Assembly: GCA_020055645.1 (NCBI GenBank)
Contig: CM034548.1
Location: 26,648,201-26,712,200, forward strand
Reading direction: 5' to 3'
Source of the DNA: Tomocerus qinae
Taxonomy: Eukaryota > Arthropoda > Collembola > Entomobryomorpha > Tomoceridae
DNA: 64,000 bases
Shown here: positions 39,001 to 53,500 of the stretch, in pieces
Numbering within the stretch: the first letter of the stretch is position 1
Layout: every line of letters starts with the position of its first letter
Notes under the pieces: generated by a model
Database searches by the model: none
The model's input: only the letters and a program-made list of their open reading frames with translations
What the model was told of the DNA's origin: nothing
Translations under genes and position numbers: made by a program

Positions 39001-40416
39001 TGATATTACATAAGGTGGCATATTACTGCATGGACACCACTTGCATCTTCTTTTTCGTGCCGACTCTCTCTACATATAAAGCAATAGCGAGGTAATAATT
39101 TGATTTCTTAGAGAGAGGCTCATTTAAACATAAATTTGGTCAAATCGGATAGAAGTATTATCTACTCAACCTTTATTATCATGCTGATCCCTAAAGTGCT
39201 TGCTGCATTCCTCAACTTCCAACCCTATTAGGTTCCTTCAAATCTTCAAAGGGACTTGACGAGTCTCAGTAAGTTACGAGTACCGGTGCTTTTAGTTTTC
39301 TTCTTCATCTATATAGGCAAGTTAAGTGATGCTCATGTATCTAGAGATCAGTCAACCTTCATACTAAAATGTTATCAATAGAAAATAGAATCCTACTCTA
39401 TAACTCTCACTCATTTCCTATGTTTATAACCACTTATTATGTATATTTACTTTTAAATGATTGTATGGGTAGTACTTATATTTTTCTTTCATTTTTCTTA
39501 GTTTGTCTATTCAATTCCGTTTCGTAACAAAGACTTACAAATGAATTTTAGTCTTTTACCATATAGAATACGACTTGCGGTCTGGAAAATAAAATGTAAG
39601 ATTAAAATGTATACTCTCTATACAACTTTTCTATTCCCAAGTTAATGTATCGAAACTTTGTCGTTAGCCATACAATAGCACATTGCTATATTATTGAAAT
39701 AAATTGCCTCAGGTGGTTACCTCTCAAACAAAACATTCAACCATGAAAATGAAAACTTATCAGTTCTATTCTTCTACCTTTATCAGAATCGTAAACGCTA
39801 ATCTGTCTACTTAAATCAGCATCAATGCGGTGCACAAAGTGAATTATTATCATCAACATAGTGAACTTCAAATTTTACTCATCATCAAGTCAAAGTATTG
39901 AAAATTCTTTAGCAATGCAATTAAATTTAAAATTTCGCTTCCTAGACAAACTAAGAGAAAATAGAAAAAAAAGTTTTGGCTATTTTACTTTCCATATGTT
40001 ATGTCTTGGTCTGTCGATTTTTATTTTTTATCTATTCACCAAATGCACAATTATTACAAGAGATACACTAGCCGAGAAAAGTTACAATCACTCATCCGTA
40101 TAGTTAATTCAAAGATAAATGGCATTCCTGCTTCTTGTAGTTGAATTGACTCATTATCATTTATTGACTGACAAAAGTTCATTCCAGTTGAGGAATGCAT
40201 ACATTTTTTACACAAATATGTACACAGACATTCCTTTATTCAGGGCTATCCTTTCAAAACCGTTGTAGCATGAATGATCGTACTCTATACTCTTAAATTG
40301 TATTTGGTACATGTTATACTACAATTATAAACGAGAGCAAACAGCAGTACTGTGTAGTTATATTCAATTACCAGTTATTATAGTTTGAGAGCGAGCGATG
40401 AAATACATATAATTGG

Positions 40417-40464
40417 TTTTCCAATTTCCTTATACAATTATTTTCCAATTTCCTTATACAATTA
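40417..40464. repeat. Exact tandem duplication, 24-bp unit x 2
   Basis: The 24 bases starting TTTTCCAATTTCC and ending TACAATTA occur twice in direct succession without a mismatch (40417-40440 and 40441-40464). This is a recent slippage or duplication event in plain non-coding sequence, or less likely an assembly artefact. Confidence 0.9.
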
Positions 40465-42146
40465 TGAATAGTTACATGTTTCATAATTGCATTATTAAGC
40501 TTAATTGAAAGGAAATTTAAATACTTATGTACATAAAAAATGAAATAGCAATGAATAACAAAAACATTCGTAGTTAATTTATTATGTCAGGACTATCGCA
40601 AATTGTACACTGAAAGTAATAGCATACTAACTCGGCAATCGCTTAGTAAGCATTACAGGTTAGTACACTATTTGAGAACCTCCAGCAACAGATAAAAATC
40701 ATTCGCAACTTGTGATGCATCTTCATAGTGATACATTTTCTTGTGTAGGGCACTTAAAACTGAGTATCCTGTCTATGTCTATCGTCTCAAGACCCCATTT
40801 CAAGACACACATGAGCAATATGAGAAACATGAAAAATACTTTTATAGTACAACATAAGAAAGGCAGACGATCTTTTTAAAAATTAAGTATTTACAGTAGT
40901 TGAATCCTGAATCAATAGTAGATAGGAAAGAGTTAACAACTAAAACATTGCCAATAATTTTACTCTCCACCCCACTGTTTATTACCACCATAAACCTTAG
41001 GAAGCCGTAACTATACTTTGTGGAAGACGATGTGTTGTATTCATATTCTTACTACTGAGTTACATAGGAGTTAATATTAGTATGTAGGTACCGCACTCAA
41101 AAAAGAGTTGATCAGAAGTCAAAAGTCAATTGTTCCTGCGCTACACCATAATAACGTGACGGTACACTATGTAAATCGTTAAACTCTTGTTTCCATCGTT
41201 TGCCATTTTATTACTCATGCCTCAGTCATGTACTCAAAACAATAATCCTCTACAATTTCAAATGTGTCAGACTCTATTGAAAGTATTTACAATACTTCTA
41301 TCTAAAAGGTATTTGTGGTACGCAGTAGAAAAATATATTTATGTACACAATTGACTGGAGATGAACGTGACTATGACAGGTGCAGGAATGCACATTTTAT
41401 CAAGAGTACATTGTGTAGATACGCAATTTTTAGTAAATTAATGCATTTATAAAAACTATACTACAAGACTAAACATTGCCACAGTGTAGGATAATCATTA
41501 GTACTACTTCATCATTTACATAACGTAAAAGGTATTAAGTGAAGTTTTCGTTGCTAAAAATAATAATCACGGATTAAATCTAAAAAGAGTATGAAATTTA
41601 TGAATGCCTTTTAAAAACGGTACAGCAGAGACTAAGTAATATTAAATTCTAATTAATGCTAATAAAAATTTATGCTGTATTGTACTATATAGTAAAATAA
41701 CTAAAGTAACTGTGAGCTAATATCTAAATTCTTATGCAAATAGTATAGTCTCTCTCATTGCCCATAGGATGTAGTATTTATTACGAGCGAAAGAATTTGT
41801 AGAATGAAAATAGAATTGAGAATTAGCCTGCATAATCTCGGTGAAATAACAAACCAAATCCTGAAGGGTAGAATTACATACTTATAAATATTTATGTTAT
41901 TTACATCATCTTAGCACAAAGCAAATAAAACAATCCAGAACTGCAATTTTAGCAGAATTACCTACTAACTAAAGTAATGCATAAAACAAATACTAATACA
42001 TCACTTGTATGTTCGGACATGTTACTTGTTCACGTTATGTTGACTGAAACATTTAGTAGCATTCTTGAATCTAATTAACATACGTGTATATTATATCTTT
42101 CCCATCATTCTTTTACACATAGGTAGCCATAACCAAACAAAGCAAC

Positions 42147-42179
42147 ATTGTACATTGCTCTACGTACCTTATGTACAAT
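42147..42179. repeat. Inverted repeat, 9-bp stem, 15-base loop
   Basis: ATTGTACAT at 42147-42155 and ATGTACAAT at 42171-42179 are exact reverse complements. Stems of this length are expected by chance a few times in 64 kb. Confidence 0.45.
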
Positions 42180-43381
42180 ATACATTACGATTCTGCAAAT
42201 AAACATTGAAACAAAGTAGCATAAGAGGCGGTTAGGGCAATTTTACTGTACTTAAAAATTTATCGATTTTTAACAATTTGTTTTATATCCATAGACGGAT
42301 TATAAACACAAGCCATACTGCTCTACGGCTGTTAAAATTCTTTATGCTGACCATAGGCAAGCAAGAAATAAAAAACATTTGGTCTCGACATGGCTTAAAA
42401 TTATGTTAACGTTTAATCACATCCAAAATTACGCTACGCTAGCTAACGCCAACATTTTGTTGCTAAAGCACTCTGTATTTTTACTGCTTAGACGTTAGAC
42501 AAGACTCAATCGCTTACATTGAAAAAACCCTTAGAATTTGGTGCATGTCTCTATTCACAACATTAATTCCCAAGTTTGCTGGGTGGCTGGAGACAGGATA
42601 AAAGAACATTCCGTCAAATTTTCAACATTCTTTACACTAAAAATATTAAGTACATAAAAATTTAATTGCTTTTACATTCAAAAATTTGTTGTGCAGGGTT
42701 GTGGAACAGAAGCCTTTAAAATTAACAACTTACGAATAACATCTTCGTGTATGCCATCTACAATACTTGCTTGTAATCTAAGATGAAAGAAACCCTCCGG
42801 ACTTTTATTCATCTTCATTCACTTACCAAGAGAAAATTACTGCTGTCCTGTATAATACATGCTACAGACTACACTACTACACTATACTGGTAGATTATCT
42901 ATTAGATTCTCCTCTTGCTCACAATCTTTCACCTTTTACATGTCAACAGTGTGGAATAGACCATGGCCCATTAATGATGCATAATTTGACGCTAAGCATA
43001 TGAAAATCGTATGAAAATGGAAATTAAAATAAATAAAAATATTTTGGGCACTATGTTATCTATCATGAAGGCAAAATAAATATAGCAAAGGATTATATTG
43101 TGTAACAGGAAAATTATTTTTAGGATCTTCTTCCTATGTAGTATTGATTGTTATTCTATATTATCTGGGCAAATATTCAGGGTACGAACATATTACGGCA
43201 GGGAAATTTTCACACATAAGTCTTCTTATAGCATAGGTTGCTATAAAGTTATAAATTATTTGAATTTGATGCTGTGTAGGTTTAAAGTGTAGAAATAAAT
43301 GTTTAAACAAAGAATGAAATGCTCTATGTAAAGTAAATAAATTTGGGCTAATGTAAACTCGGTCTTGTTGATATTGTAAAA

Positions 43382-43415
43382 TGCTTCCAGATTTGATATT
43401 CTTGCTTCCAGATTT
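43382..43415. repeat. Direct repeat of TGCTTCCAGATTT, period 21
   Basis: The 13-mer occurs at 43382-43394 and 43403-43415. The minus strand shows a good GTGAGT donor at about 43452-43447, just beside it, but no exon that I can recognise. Confidence 0.6.
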
Positions 43416-46400
43416 CCCAGTGCTAATACCACTGCCAATATTTATTTTACTCACCATTTCTTCCTAGTGGTCTAATTTTCCCACAGCATAAACTTTCTAG
43501 ACTCTGTTTTCGCAAAGTTATAGTTTACTTTAGTCTCATGATACTTTATCAGTCATCGTCGTAAAAAAGGATTGTGACATGACAAAAACAATTCAATCGA
43601 TTGTTTCCTTTGACTCCTGTCACAACTTTAAAAAATACACCGACCATTCCGGTTACATGATTTTTATGACGTCAATACGACTTTGAATGATCAATCTAAA
43701 GCCACTTATGATAATTACTAAGAGATAAGCAAATATGAATGTCACATTCACTCAATTCATCAGACAAAATAGATAAACGTTTAAAAAAAGATAATTATTT
43801 AGTTGATGGTGCGGGATGTTTATTAAAGTAGTAAGTGTCAGTAGTGAGTAGTGATGGACATGGTATAAACTAATTAAACGGGAGATTCTAAAATGGACAA
43901 AATCCGAAATCATTAAAGGAGGGATATTAAGCGGAGCGAAGGAAAGTGTGTATATGGATGTGACTTGTTGTAGGCTGCACTAACAATAAGCTCCATTCAG
44001 ACTAAGTATAATAATATTATAGGGAGGAGGAGGATAGGAAGGCATATTGACTATAATGCAGCGTAGTGAGATAAAAGTTATGTGATGGGAGGAAGCGGAA
44101 CAAGTTGTGGATTTCATTCGGCTGCTACATACCAAGATCAGAGAAGACAACAGAGCCGCTTTTCCATTATATTACATTAGAGGCCATTATTTCGGAAGAG
44201 CTGTCCCACGCTTAGCTAATAATGATCCTAATAAATAGGAAGCACACGCCAAGTCTGCGGAGTCTGGTGCCCTAACCCAGTCTCACACAATATCCAACCA
44301 AATATCCAATACCCTTTCTTTCACAACATTCACCAAGACTTTCACGTATGAAACAACTCTACTCCAGTTTTAGTTTGCATTAGTTCAGAGACAAAGGCAA
44401 TCTTGCTTCGTCCATTTGATTTCGGAAGACTCATTATGCCAGTGCACGATGTGATGCAGTTTCCTTGCTGTCATCGTCAAAGAACAGTCTTCGCTCCACT
44501 TCCTCGCTTTCCCATCTCCTTCTCAGACTAGACGAGACCTCATCATCTCCACTTCCTCCCCAAACGCTCTTCTCTGTTTACTATCAACGAATATTATCAT
44601 CACCACATCCAACTGCTAACTGCAGATTAGCTCTTCGTCTTCTCAAAAGACTTCTTTCTCAAAACGACATTAACTACTTTCGCCTATACAATATCCCAAA
44701 CTTCTAATCAATTTTTTATACTTCCCAAATTACGATTACGTAGAGATACAATCTAATCACCCCATCCAATAATCACTCCACACAGTCCACACTTAATATA
44801 TACACACATGACTAAGCAGTACTACACTATAAATATATAAGACTTCCCAGTCTATGAAAATACTTACAGAAGATAAAAAGATACAGACAGCTAAATGCCT
44901 TAATACGCAATTGCTAATTACAACTTCTGGAACTCATAACAGAAATATACAATTGCCACGAGTCAAGGACGATTTTCGCCAGCTCTACCAATTTTAAAAC
45001 TCAGGACGTTTTCTACAAAATCGATAACCAATTTATGCCTTGGATGCAGTCATCACCGTCTTCAGCATTAAACTTTCAGATAGGCTACGTGCCAGTAATT
45101 TGCATTTTGATATTTTAATTCACACAACTTAATTGATTTGGGATGGTGCCATGTTTGCAATTCTTCCTTCCAACCGTGCACAATTTCGTAAGTCACATTT
45201 CCCATATCTGTATTGTAGTATACAGCATAAATCACTGAGATATGTTTAGCTACAGGTCAATATTATTCATATTTATTATTCAATTATAGCTATGTGCTTA
45301 TTGAAAATCCACTTATATATCTCACCATATAAAAGACAACCCACAGGCACTCATTTTAATAATGTTTATAATTTATACGTAGTCATGTCACCCATGGCTT
45401 CATATTTTGTACAATCTAATAATGAATATAATCCAACTATAATTACTCGAAATAGTGACACTGACAATAAAAAACTTTGACAGCAACTTATAATATCCCA
45501 TGTGTCTCACTTCAATTTTTATCATATCATTAGGGATGCAATTATGGGGAGCAAGTCACGGGTTAAATATTATAGTCTGGGTCCAGATCTCATTTTTGAT
45601 ATCAACCTTTGCCAAATTACCGCCTACAAGAATCAAATATTGTACCTTCCTAGTTGGGTAGAGTTATAGCTATATATCAATCTCTACTTCAATATTAGAA
45701 GGGTAGTATAGTCATTTAACTACATCAGTTTATTTCTCCAGGACGTATAAATGGGTGCAGGGCTTAAATTAAGTTTCATTTAAGTGCGTCACTACTTTAG
45801 CATTATTACTACACTTTATATCCATGGCTAGACGTCAGAGATTTAATATTGCATTTACAAGAAAAAAATATACTACACAAAAAAGTTGGATGTGATATTG
45901 CGATTAGATTGATACGTACGTAGGTAAAGCAGTCAAGCAAGGCCGACATTTAATGAGATTGAATTGATTGAGTGACATAGGATTAGCTCGTTCTCAATAA
46001 CAGTGTTAAATTAGAAAGCCCACTATGCTACAGATGGATAAAACTCATCCAACATTCACAAGGCTTAATAAAGTTTATTACATAATCATTTTGTGTATAA
46101 TGTGTCTATACTATACATATGAAATATGCGTGCACTCTACCTGCTACAAATCTAATCAATTCAAATCAAATTACCATCACCCCAAATTTAGTTTTTAGGT
46201 TTTGGTATCAGCAGGAGGTTTGTTGCAGGCATTCTCGAGCTACAATTGGAAATGTTGGATGAAACGTAAGTTTCTTAATATTCATTCACGTGCGCCATTT
46301 TTGCATAAGCTACAGACTCTGGAGTTTTCAATGTCTTACACTTTTTTTAGAATTGAAACTATACATATCGTTATGCTGGGAAACATATGCATAATGCATG

Positions 46401-47575
46401 CCGTTACGCACTCATAATAAAACTTTTCTTGCATTCTTAATAAGCATATAAAATAAAGATCACAAGCAACAAAACTAGAATGTTGTCTGCAACTCCAAAC
46501 TTTTGGCTGATCGTATTTTTCTTTTGAAGTAACTTATAATCATCTGTTAAACAAGTGCAAAAGACAATAAAGAAGTAGGAAATTCTCTATAAAACTACAG
46601 CAAATTAAATTAATTTCTGTATCCTGGTAAGAAACATGAGTAAAAGTCTGTAATCTAAAAATGGCGTGCTTTACTGTACGTTGTGCATGACAAAAAAACC
46701 GGGCAAATGCCAAATGACACCATAAAAGTCAATTACATCGATAATGTTGTATCGGATTCTCTCGACATTTCTCAACACTCACTTATTTCGGTTGGTGTAT
46801 TTCAATAATGTATACTTTTCATTGCATGTAGAAGGAGCAGCTAATAATACCCCTAAGTAAATTGGCCAAGGAGTCTTCTATAATGTCACAACCCAAATGT
46901 TTACTAATAAATAGTCGGTTTCAAGGTTTTTTTTGAACAATATTAAATAGCCGAATTCAAACCCCTCCACTAATTGAAAGCTTAGAAAAGTTCACCGCGT
47001 GTCACAACTCCCAACACTAAATAATGTATGGACCGAAAATGAAGCGAAGTGAAAGTGTGAGAGGATATCCACATGTAAGTATATTTTACGTCAATGTGCA
47101 TAGAAAAAAAATGCCCCTATGGATTTTCCCCGTACTCTGACTTACTAGTAAAATGCACTAGTGTACATTTTGGTCCTGTTTAATAATCAATTATACTTTT
47201 TGGTTTTTGTCTAACTAAAAATGTGACAGGTACAGAAAAAAATTCAAATGTTGGGATATAATCAATATTTAGGTTTGCTTCAATAATTTGTACAGGCTCA
47301 AGGAAAATCTTGCATCGTCACTCAGAATTATTTGTAACTTTACATTGAATATAGTACAATTATTTAATCTGATAGAAAATGATTTGTGACTGCGAAGATT
47401 TTTTGCATTTAGTAGTATTGGACTAGGGATACGTGTAGAATCAAAAAACCTCCTTGGTATAAAACGTTCATAGAAATGAAAACATGGTGAGGATTGGTAG
47501 TGAAAAAGTGGAGAGGCTTCTAACAATTCGGAATAGAATGGAGAAAGTAAATCGGACAGATACTCGCAGTCGGAG

Positions 47576-47593
47576 ATTTTTCAGCTGAAAAAT
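47576..47593. repeat. 18-bp perfect palindrome centred on CAGCTG (E-box), with a partial copy 50 bp downstream
   Basis: ATTTTTCAGCTGAAAAAT is fully self-complementary around the E-box CAGCTG. ATTTTTCAGCT recurs at 47626-47636. E-boxes bind bHLH factors; binding here is inference only. Confidence 0.55.
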
Positions 47594-50500
47594 GTACCTA
47601 AGTCGGAATAAGTATTTGTGTAACTATTTTTCAGCTTTGGAGACAGACAGTAGACTGGATAGGACTTCAAGGCGAGACCAACAAGGAAATTGTGATCACA
47701 ATATGATTGAAATTGATGGAACAACTAAGTGAGGAGGAGAGAAAGGAAATAACGAAATGTAAGGAGAACAAAAGGGAAGGAAAGCCATGCCAAGCTTAGT
47801 TCAAGTAACGTTAGACTTTTGGTGGAGTTTTACGATTAGCTGTGAATAGCGAATTCTGCTACATCCTTCAGCACATGGATGATACACGGAAGGGATATGA
47901 TCACCGAGCAGGGAAGATAAACCCAGAAAAGTATTCGACCACCTTCCTTATATCTCTTTCTAAATCCCAGCTCTCCAACCAACGACTTTCTCTCCCGTTC
48001 TACCACCAAAAGAATTCCATATACCAAAGATAACCAAACTACTAGATATCTTCAATCTTCATATAATTCCTTAATGTCTGTAGACTCAAGATATATCTCT
48101 GAAGAGGGAAAGTCGAAGGTAACCCTAAACCGCTATCCAGGTACCACGTAGAAAGTCACAGAAACTTCATATCTCCTTCCTTTTTAGTTATCCATCTCTT
48201 GCTCCTTTTTTTCATTCGATTTTCTATCTCCGACTGATTGTAATTGTAAGTCATCCTAGTAAAAATGGTTCATCCAACACACTATAAAATACATCCAAAG
48301 TTCTATAATAATATTATCCCTATCATCTCCTAACTTGTGCATACAATATTTAGAATCTTTCTCCTCATTATAAGAATTTAGACCACTTTCCCCTTCATTT
48401 TTCAGGGTAGCTACAAAAAATCCGAGTTTTCACTTAGCACTGATTGTCTATGTATTTCTCCTACCTCTAACTCTTTCTAGGCCAAAAATTACTCACAAAC
48501 TTTCTTTAGTGAGATCTCTTTCGGTTGAAAAAATCATTTATATAACTTTGTAAAAAGGAACTAGCGTTCGTTTAAGAATTGAATATTTTAGTAAATGAAA
48601 GATACTGCAAACAATGTGCGTAATAATATGTCTATTAAGATATTTTATCTATTGAGAGGTCAAAGAGGAAAAAGGGAGGATTATGGGCAACCAAATTTCC
48701 TGGAGAAAGAGTTAAGTTGCATAAGAGCTGAAGAAAGAGCAGGAGAAAAGTTACATAGGAGGAAGATGATGATATTCTGGAGGATCGATTGGAGAAGGGA
48801 GTAAGCTGACTTGTCTGAGTGAGAAGGGTTCCTTTCCCGTCCGTCTGTCCATCCATCCGGCCAACAAAAATCCGCATTCATGTAATGCTTACGGATAAAG
48901 CTTCTCCGAAGAGACGCTTCACTTTGCTTGCACTTTGGATTCCGTAGGACTGAAGGCATGAAGAAGCATCACAATCGAGTCCCCAACAATACAAATAGAA
49001 TGCTTTTATACGTGGATATGTAGACCATGTGTGTATGTGAATCTGTTGTATCATGCAATCCCTTCCTGTCATTTCTGTGAATCTTCTCCTGTTTCTCTAT
49101 CATCGAATACGAAGCAGGAAGGTTAATGTTAACGTAACAAGAACAGCATGAGTGGATGATGAAAATTCGGAGCTTTCTACTTTCTAAACATTCTATTTGT
49201 ACTTTTCCTTAGCTTTCTAAACTTACTGCTATTACTCACGCTCAGGGTGAACTACATTCAATTGTGTACTCCAGTTAGTTGTGTAAATAGGGAACCGCAG
49301 TATAGATGATAGTAATGGAAGAGCCTTTCACATAATATTTGATTCATTGCTGTTTTAGCGGTAACAAATGGATTATAAATGCCCTGAGAAAAATATAACG
49401 GTCAGAAAATTAGGAGGTAGTTGGGAAACATTTATTTGGGATTTGAAACTAATCATTTCCATTCATAGTTTGATAAATGGGGCGAGAGAAGTTGGATGTG
49501 GGAAACCCTGTATGGGCACAGATGTTGAATTAGGTAAGAGTACATATAGACGAAATGGACTGACGAAGACGAAGCTAATGCTAATGCTAAATGATCAAAC
49601 CATGATTTTTCTGGAGGATTGCTCAGATCGATAATCCATGGACATGGACCATTTGACATGACGTGAGAGAAATTGCCCACTCAAGACTCGACTCTTCCTT
49701 GGCTCCACTAAACGGACTTACATTCACATCCACATAAGTACAGACATATACAGGGCTCCTGAGAAAGGAGATTCTCCAAACATTCAATATCTTCCGAACA
49801 AGACAATCTTTAGTTTTTGCACAGCTTCTGAATGTTAGTGGACCCATTCCTCATTCCTCTGACTCTCCTTCGCATCCTATTCCAATGCCTGCCTCCCCGG
49901 CACATAATCTATGTATCAGTCCAATCCAAAGGATATGGACACACACCACATACAGACATTCCCCAAATGTAAAGGCATGCCTGGCTCCAAATAAAACCGA
50001 ATAATATATAGAGCAGATCCTCGCCTTCGTTTGGCTTAACTTCTTGTCCTGGAGAAATAGACTGCCTAAAACATCTCTTCACTCCGTTCACTACTCGACG
50101 AATCCAATTCAATGAAATACGGGATCGACATACCGATGGAAAAGATAGATTGCTTTACCAAAAGGCCTTTCTCTCTTTCTGCTCGCCACACTTTATTTTA
50201 TCTCATCTGATCTGGGGTCCTCCTTCCTACCGTCCCAATACTATGACTATGACATACACACAGATACACAATGCACTCCCAACGCTTTGTTTCCCAATTC
50301 ACAATTCCAATCTGTCTCCACTCCACAGCCCAGATATACCATAATAACTAACTTCTAAGGTCGTCTCCCGATTTTGGCTCACTTTAACCTTTTCCTTCTT
50401 ATCGTCTGATCATACTCAAGTCCCCACTCAAGACTTACAATTTACAATTAGCTCACTCAGGTCTTCTCTACCCTTTCCTCCAATTTAATGCTAACTTCAG

Positions 50501-53500
50501 CGGAAAATACCCTAGTGAATATATTATTATCATGTTTTAGTCCATGTCCTTGGAAAATGAATTTTTCAATTGCACTACTCCTTATTCGACAGTAGTAAGT
50601 AGTAGTGCCGACTATATTATGTCTCGACCCATTTGGAATTATATATCGTGTCCGAGTATTGCAAGTATTAATGCTACGAGATTTTATTTATTTACTACTA
50701 CCTTGACGTATACTGACTATCAATACACAAGTAAGTACTACATATATGATAGGATTCTAAATAAAACCTCGTCACGTCATTTTCGGCTTGCACACACTCG
50801 ACATTATCTATCCTCGCTTTTCTCAGACTACTTTAGATACTTTGCAAAAGTGGAGCAAATGACAGATAAGTGCCTACGTTTGTACTACTTTTTGGCTACG
50901 ATTTCTTGAAAAGCCATAATCACTACTTGCAAGGAAGGAAGGAAAGCTGTGTTGCAGATATACACAAGACTCTTGGAAAAAGTTTGTATTTAGAGAAATA
51001 GAATTTTATTTCTCAAGTTTTGCGCAATCTCATGTATGATCCATCTGGTAATAATTTCCTTCAGAAATATCTAATAAATATCTGATTCAAAGAGTTACAT
51101 TATTAGTTGGGTGTATTATTATACTCCTCATTGAGTTTTGATAAGAAAGAGAACGCAAAATTTAATTCTTCTTTGGTAAGTTGATATTACTTAATTGTTA
51201 CCTAAGTACTACTATTATAGCGAAATAATTTATTCCGAAAGTTTTTTATTAGAAGACAAAAGCCATTTGATCAAAGAATGGGGGCTAATGATATCCCTTT
51301 TCATGTCATTGTCGGAGGTTTAATATAATTCAACTCTTCACTCCAAGGCTGATTGTCAGTCGGGAACAATGGAGATACCCACAGGAAAGTCTTCCGAAGG
51401 AACCTAAGCCAAGTATTGAATCCAATGAGACGGGCATGAGTGACACAATAGAAGTTGAGAAGAATTACTCGATTCTTAGACATGTTGGAAATGGGAAAAG
51501 CGGAACAAGGCAGACTCGGGTAAAAATATATGAAAGCACCGGAGAAAAGGAACAATCAAGAAAAGGAGACTATAATATAGAATCCTATTTAATTTATGTA
51601 TGAGGATTCTTGGTCTTTGTGCTTCCAACGGTAACTTTGACCAACTCACTCACAAACACATGGCAAAGGAAACCTCGAAAGCTCACCATATCATATAGAA
51701 CAGCGGGCTTTTATTGGTTCTTTTCTGTATACTTTCTTCTTAGAAAGTGGAACGGGAAGGAATCAAGACTTCATGTATTACATCCATGCATGAATCCAAA
51801 AGAAATGCCAGAAATGGATACTAGCAACTATCTTCCTTTTAATATTAATCACTAGATAATATAGAAATCAGAATGTAGCACACACTAAATATAATATTAG
51901 CCTGACATATAACATACTAAAACGACTATACAGCCATTACCCTTTTGAAAAAAACTGTTTTTCTGTCTATTAAGTCATTTTAATTGAGAATATCAAAGCC
52001 CGTCTTGGATCAACTTCAAAAATAGGGTAATAAGTTACGAGTTTTTCAAAATACAAGATAACCACTTGGAACATAAAAAAGCTTTTTACTGTTCTCATCA
52101 AAGATAGAAAAGGCAAAAGTTAATACTGAAAGTAAATAATAAATACGCATTACGTATTTTTGGCAACTATCGTTTTATTAGAAACTTGTACGATGAAATT
52201 AAACAACATTCCGAAAAATGTCATTTCACGCATCTGCACTAGCCCTTTTGTACATCTGTCGGTAAAGTTCAAGCAGTGAACATAAGTTGTAAAACTTTGA
52301 TTGTAAGGCTCCGTTATATACAGACCCAGTTCACAAATTCCATGAATAAAACCCGTCATCATCGGAAATGAAAGTAACCAACAAGAAATGAAGAAAAATA
52401 TCATTTATGGCTGAAAAGTTTATTCTTATGGAATATATTTCTGCATCATACATTGAAATCAATATTTGGCTTGCGTTTTAAGGTATCTCATGCAGTCTAA
52501 AAATGCAGTGCACTAAATGACAAATATCATACGAGTATTTGTATTTGTAGAAACAGTTTGCAAATCTCAGTAGCAAATATCTTGCAAGAAAAGGAACAGA
52601 AAATTTTACTTAAATGTGTCTCATCGGATTTGTGTCTTAACATTTGGAAGTCTTAAAATGAGAACTAACTTCATTTAAACAGAAGTAATACTAATAAAGG
52701 ACAAAATATGGCAAGTCAGTCCTGTGCAAAAAATCAACCTTCAAGTGCCAGTAGTGATTTGACACACTAAGCATTCTGTTGATCTCGGTTGCTGTTTAGA
52801 TATAATCAGTGGTACTGAGGTTTACTATGCAATTAAATGTATTTACCTCTGTAGAAAAAAATATTTTGTTCAAGACAGACAAGGTAATCTCATTATAATC
52901 AGATTGCACTAATGAGGAAAAGAAATCAAATATCATGGCAACAATAAAAACAAAATCATCTAGAAGAAAGTAGTTCATTTCAAGAAAAACGTTGACATAT
53001 AAACACTCGACATATTTATCAATTCGCGTAACAAGGAGTGGATGATATGATTATTTATTAACCAAGGTCTAAGCAAGCTGGGTCTGATGTTATCTCTGCT
53101 CATGGACCTAAGTATTTTATAGATCGAAATCATCTCGACAAGTCACAAAGTTAGAGAATGACTTGTACCGGACGGCTATGACAAATTCTCATAATAGTTA
53201 TTACGGTATGCAATGCATCTATAAACGAAACAAGAAAAGGAAATAGAATGGAGTGATCCTATCTGTTGTCAACATTCCTTGGAGGACATTTATTTATATT
53301 GGTCATATTCTTTCGAGAGATAAAGAACTCCAGTGGACCTCACCGCATGTGGTATACAGTTCCCGAAATACATACCCCTCTGCTAAACCTTATTTCTACA
53401 TTGTTTTACCTAACTTCTCTAAAGTAAACGGTTGCGTAGACTTAAGATCGTTGGAATTAGGAACATGGAAAACATATAAAGCATTACATACCCACAAAAG

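Larger units (their letters stand above)
33275..48594. other. Upstream flank of ephrin: non-coding DNA
   Basis: No gene recognised. Contents noted: an 11-bp tandem triplicate at 34379-34411, CATA repeats at 35361-35388, self-complementary TACGTA words at 36041-36060, an exact 24-bp tandem duplication at 40417-40464, a 21-bp-period direct repeat at 43382-43415, and an 18-bp palindrome at 47576-47593. An unrecognised 50-codon open stretch lies on the plus strand at 44086-44238. Enhancers or untranslated exons could be present without being visible. Confidence 0.45.

Noticed and set aside
42820..42850. Consensus GTAAGTG donor on the minus strand
   Set aside because: Could end an untranslated exon, but nothing in the sequence supports one beyond the donor word.
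48595..48804. Plus-strand frame rich in Glu, Lys and Arg
   Set aside because: The composition follows directly from a purine-rich tract; no motif.
50544..50909. Plus-strand frame of about 120 codons
   Set aside because: Rich in Ser, Thr and Tyr from TAT/ACT low complexity, with no motif; length within chance expectation.
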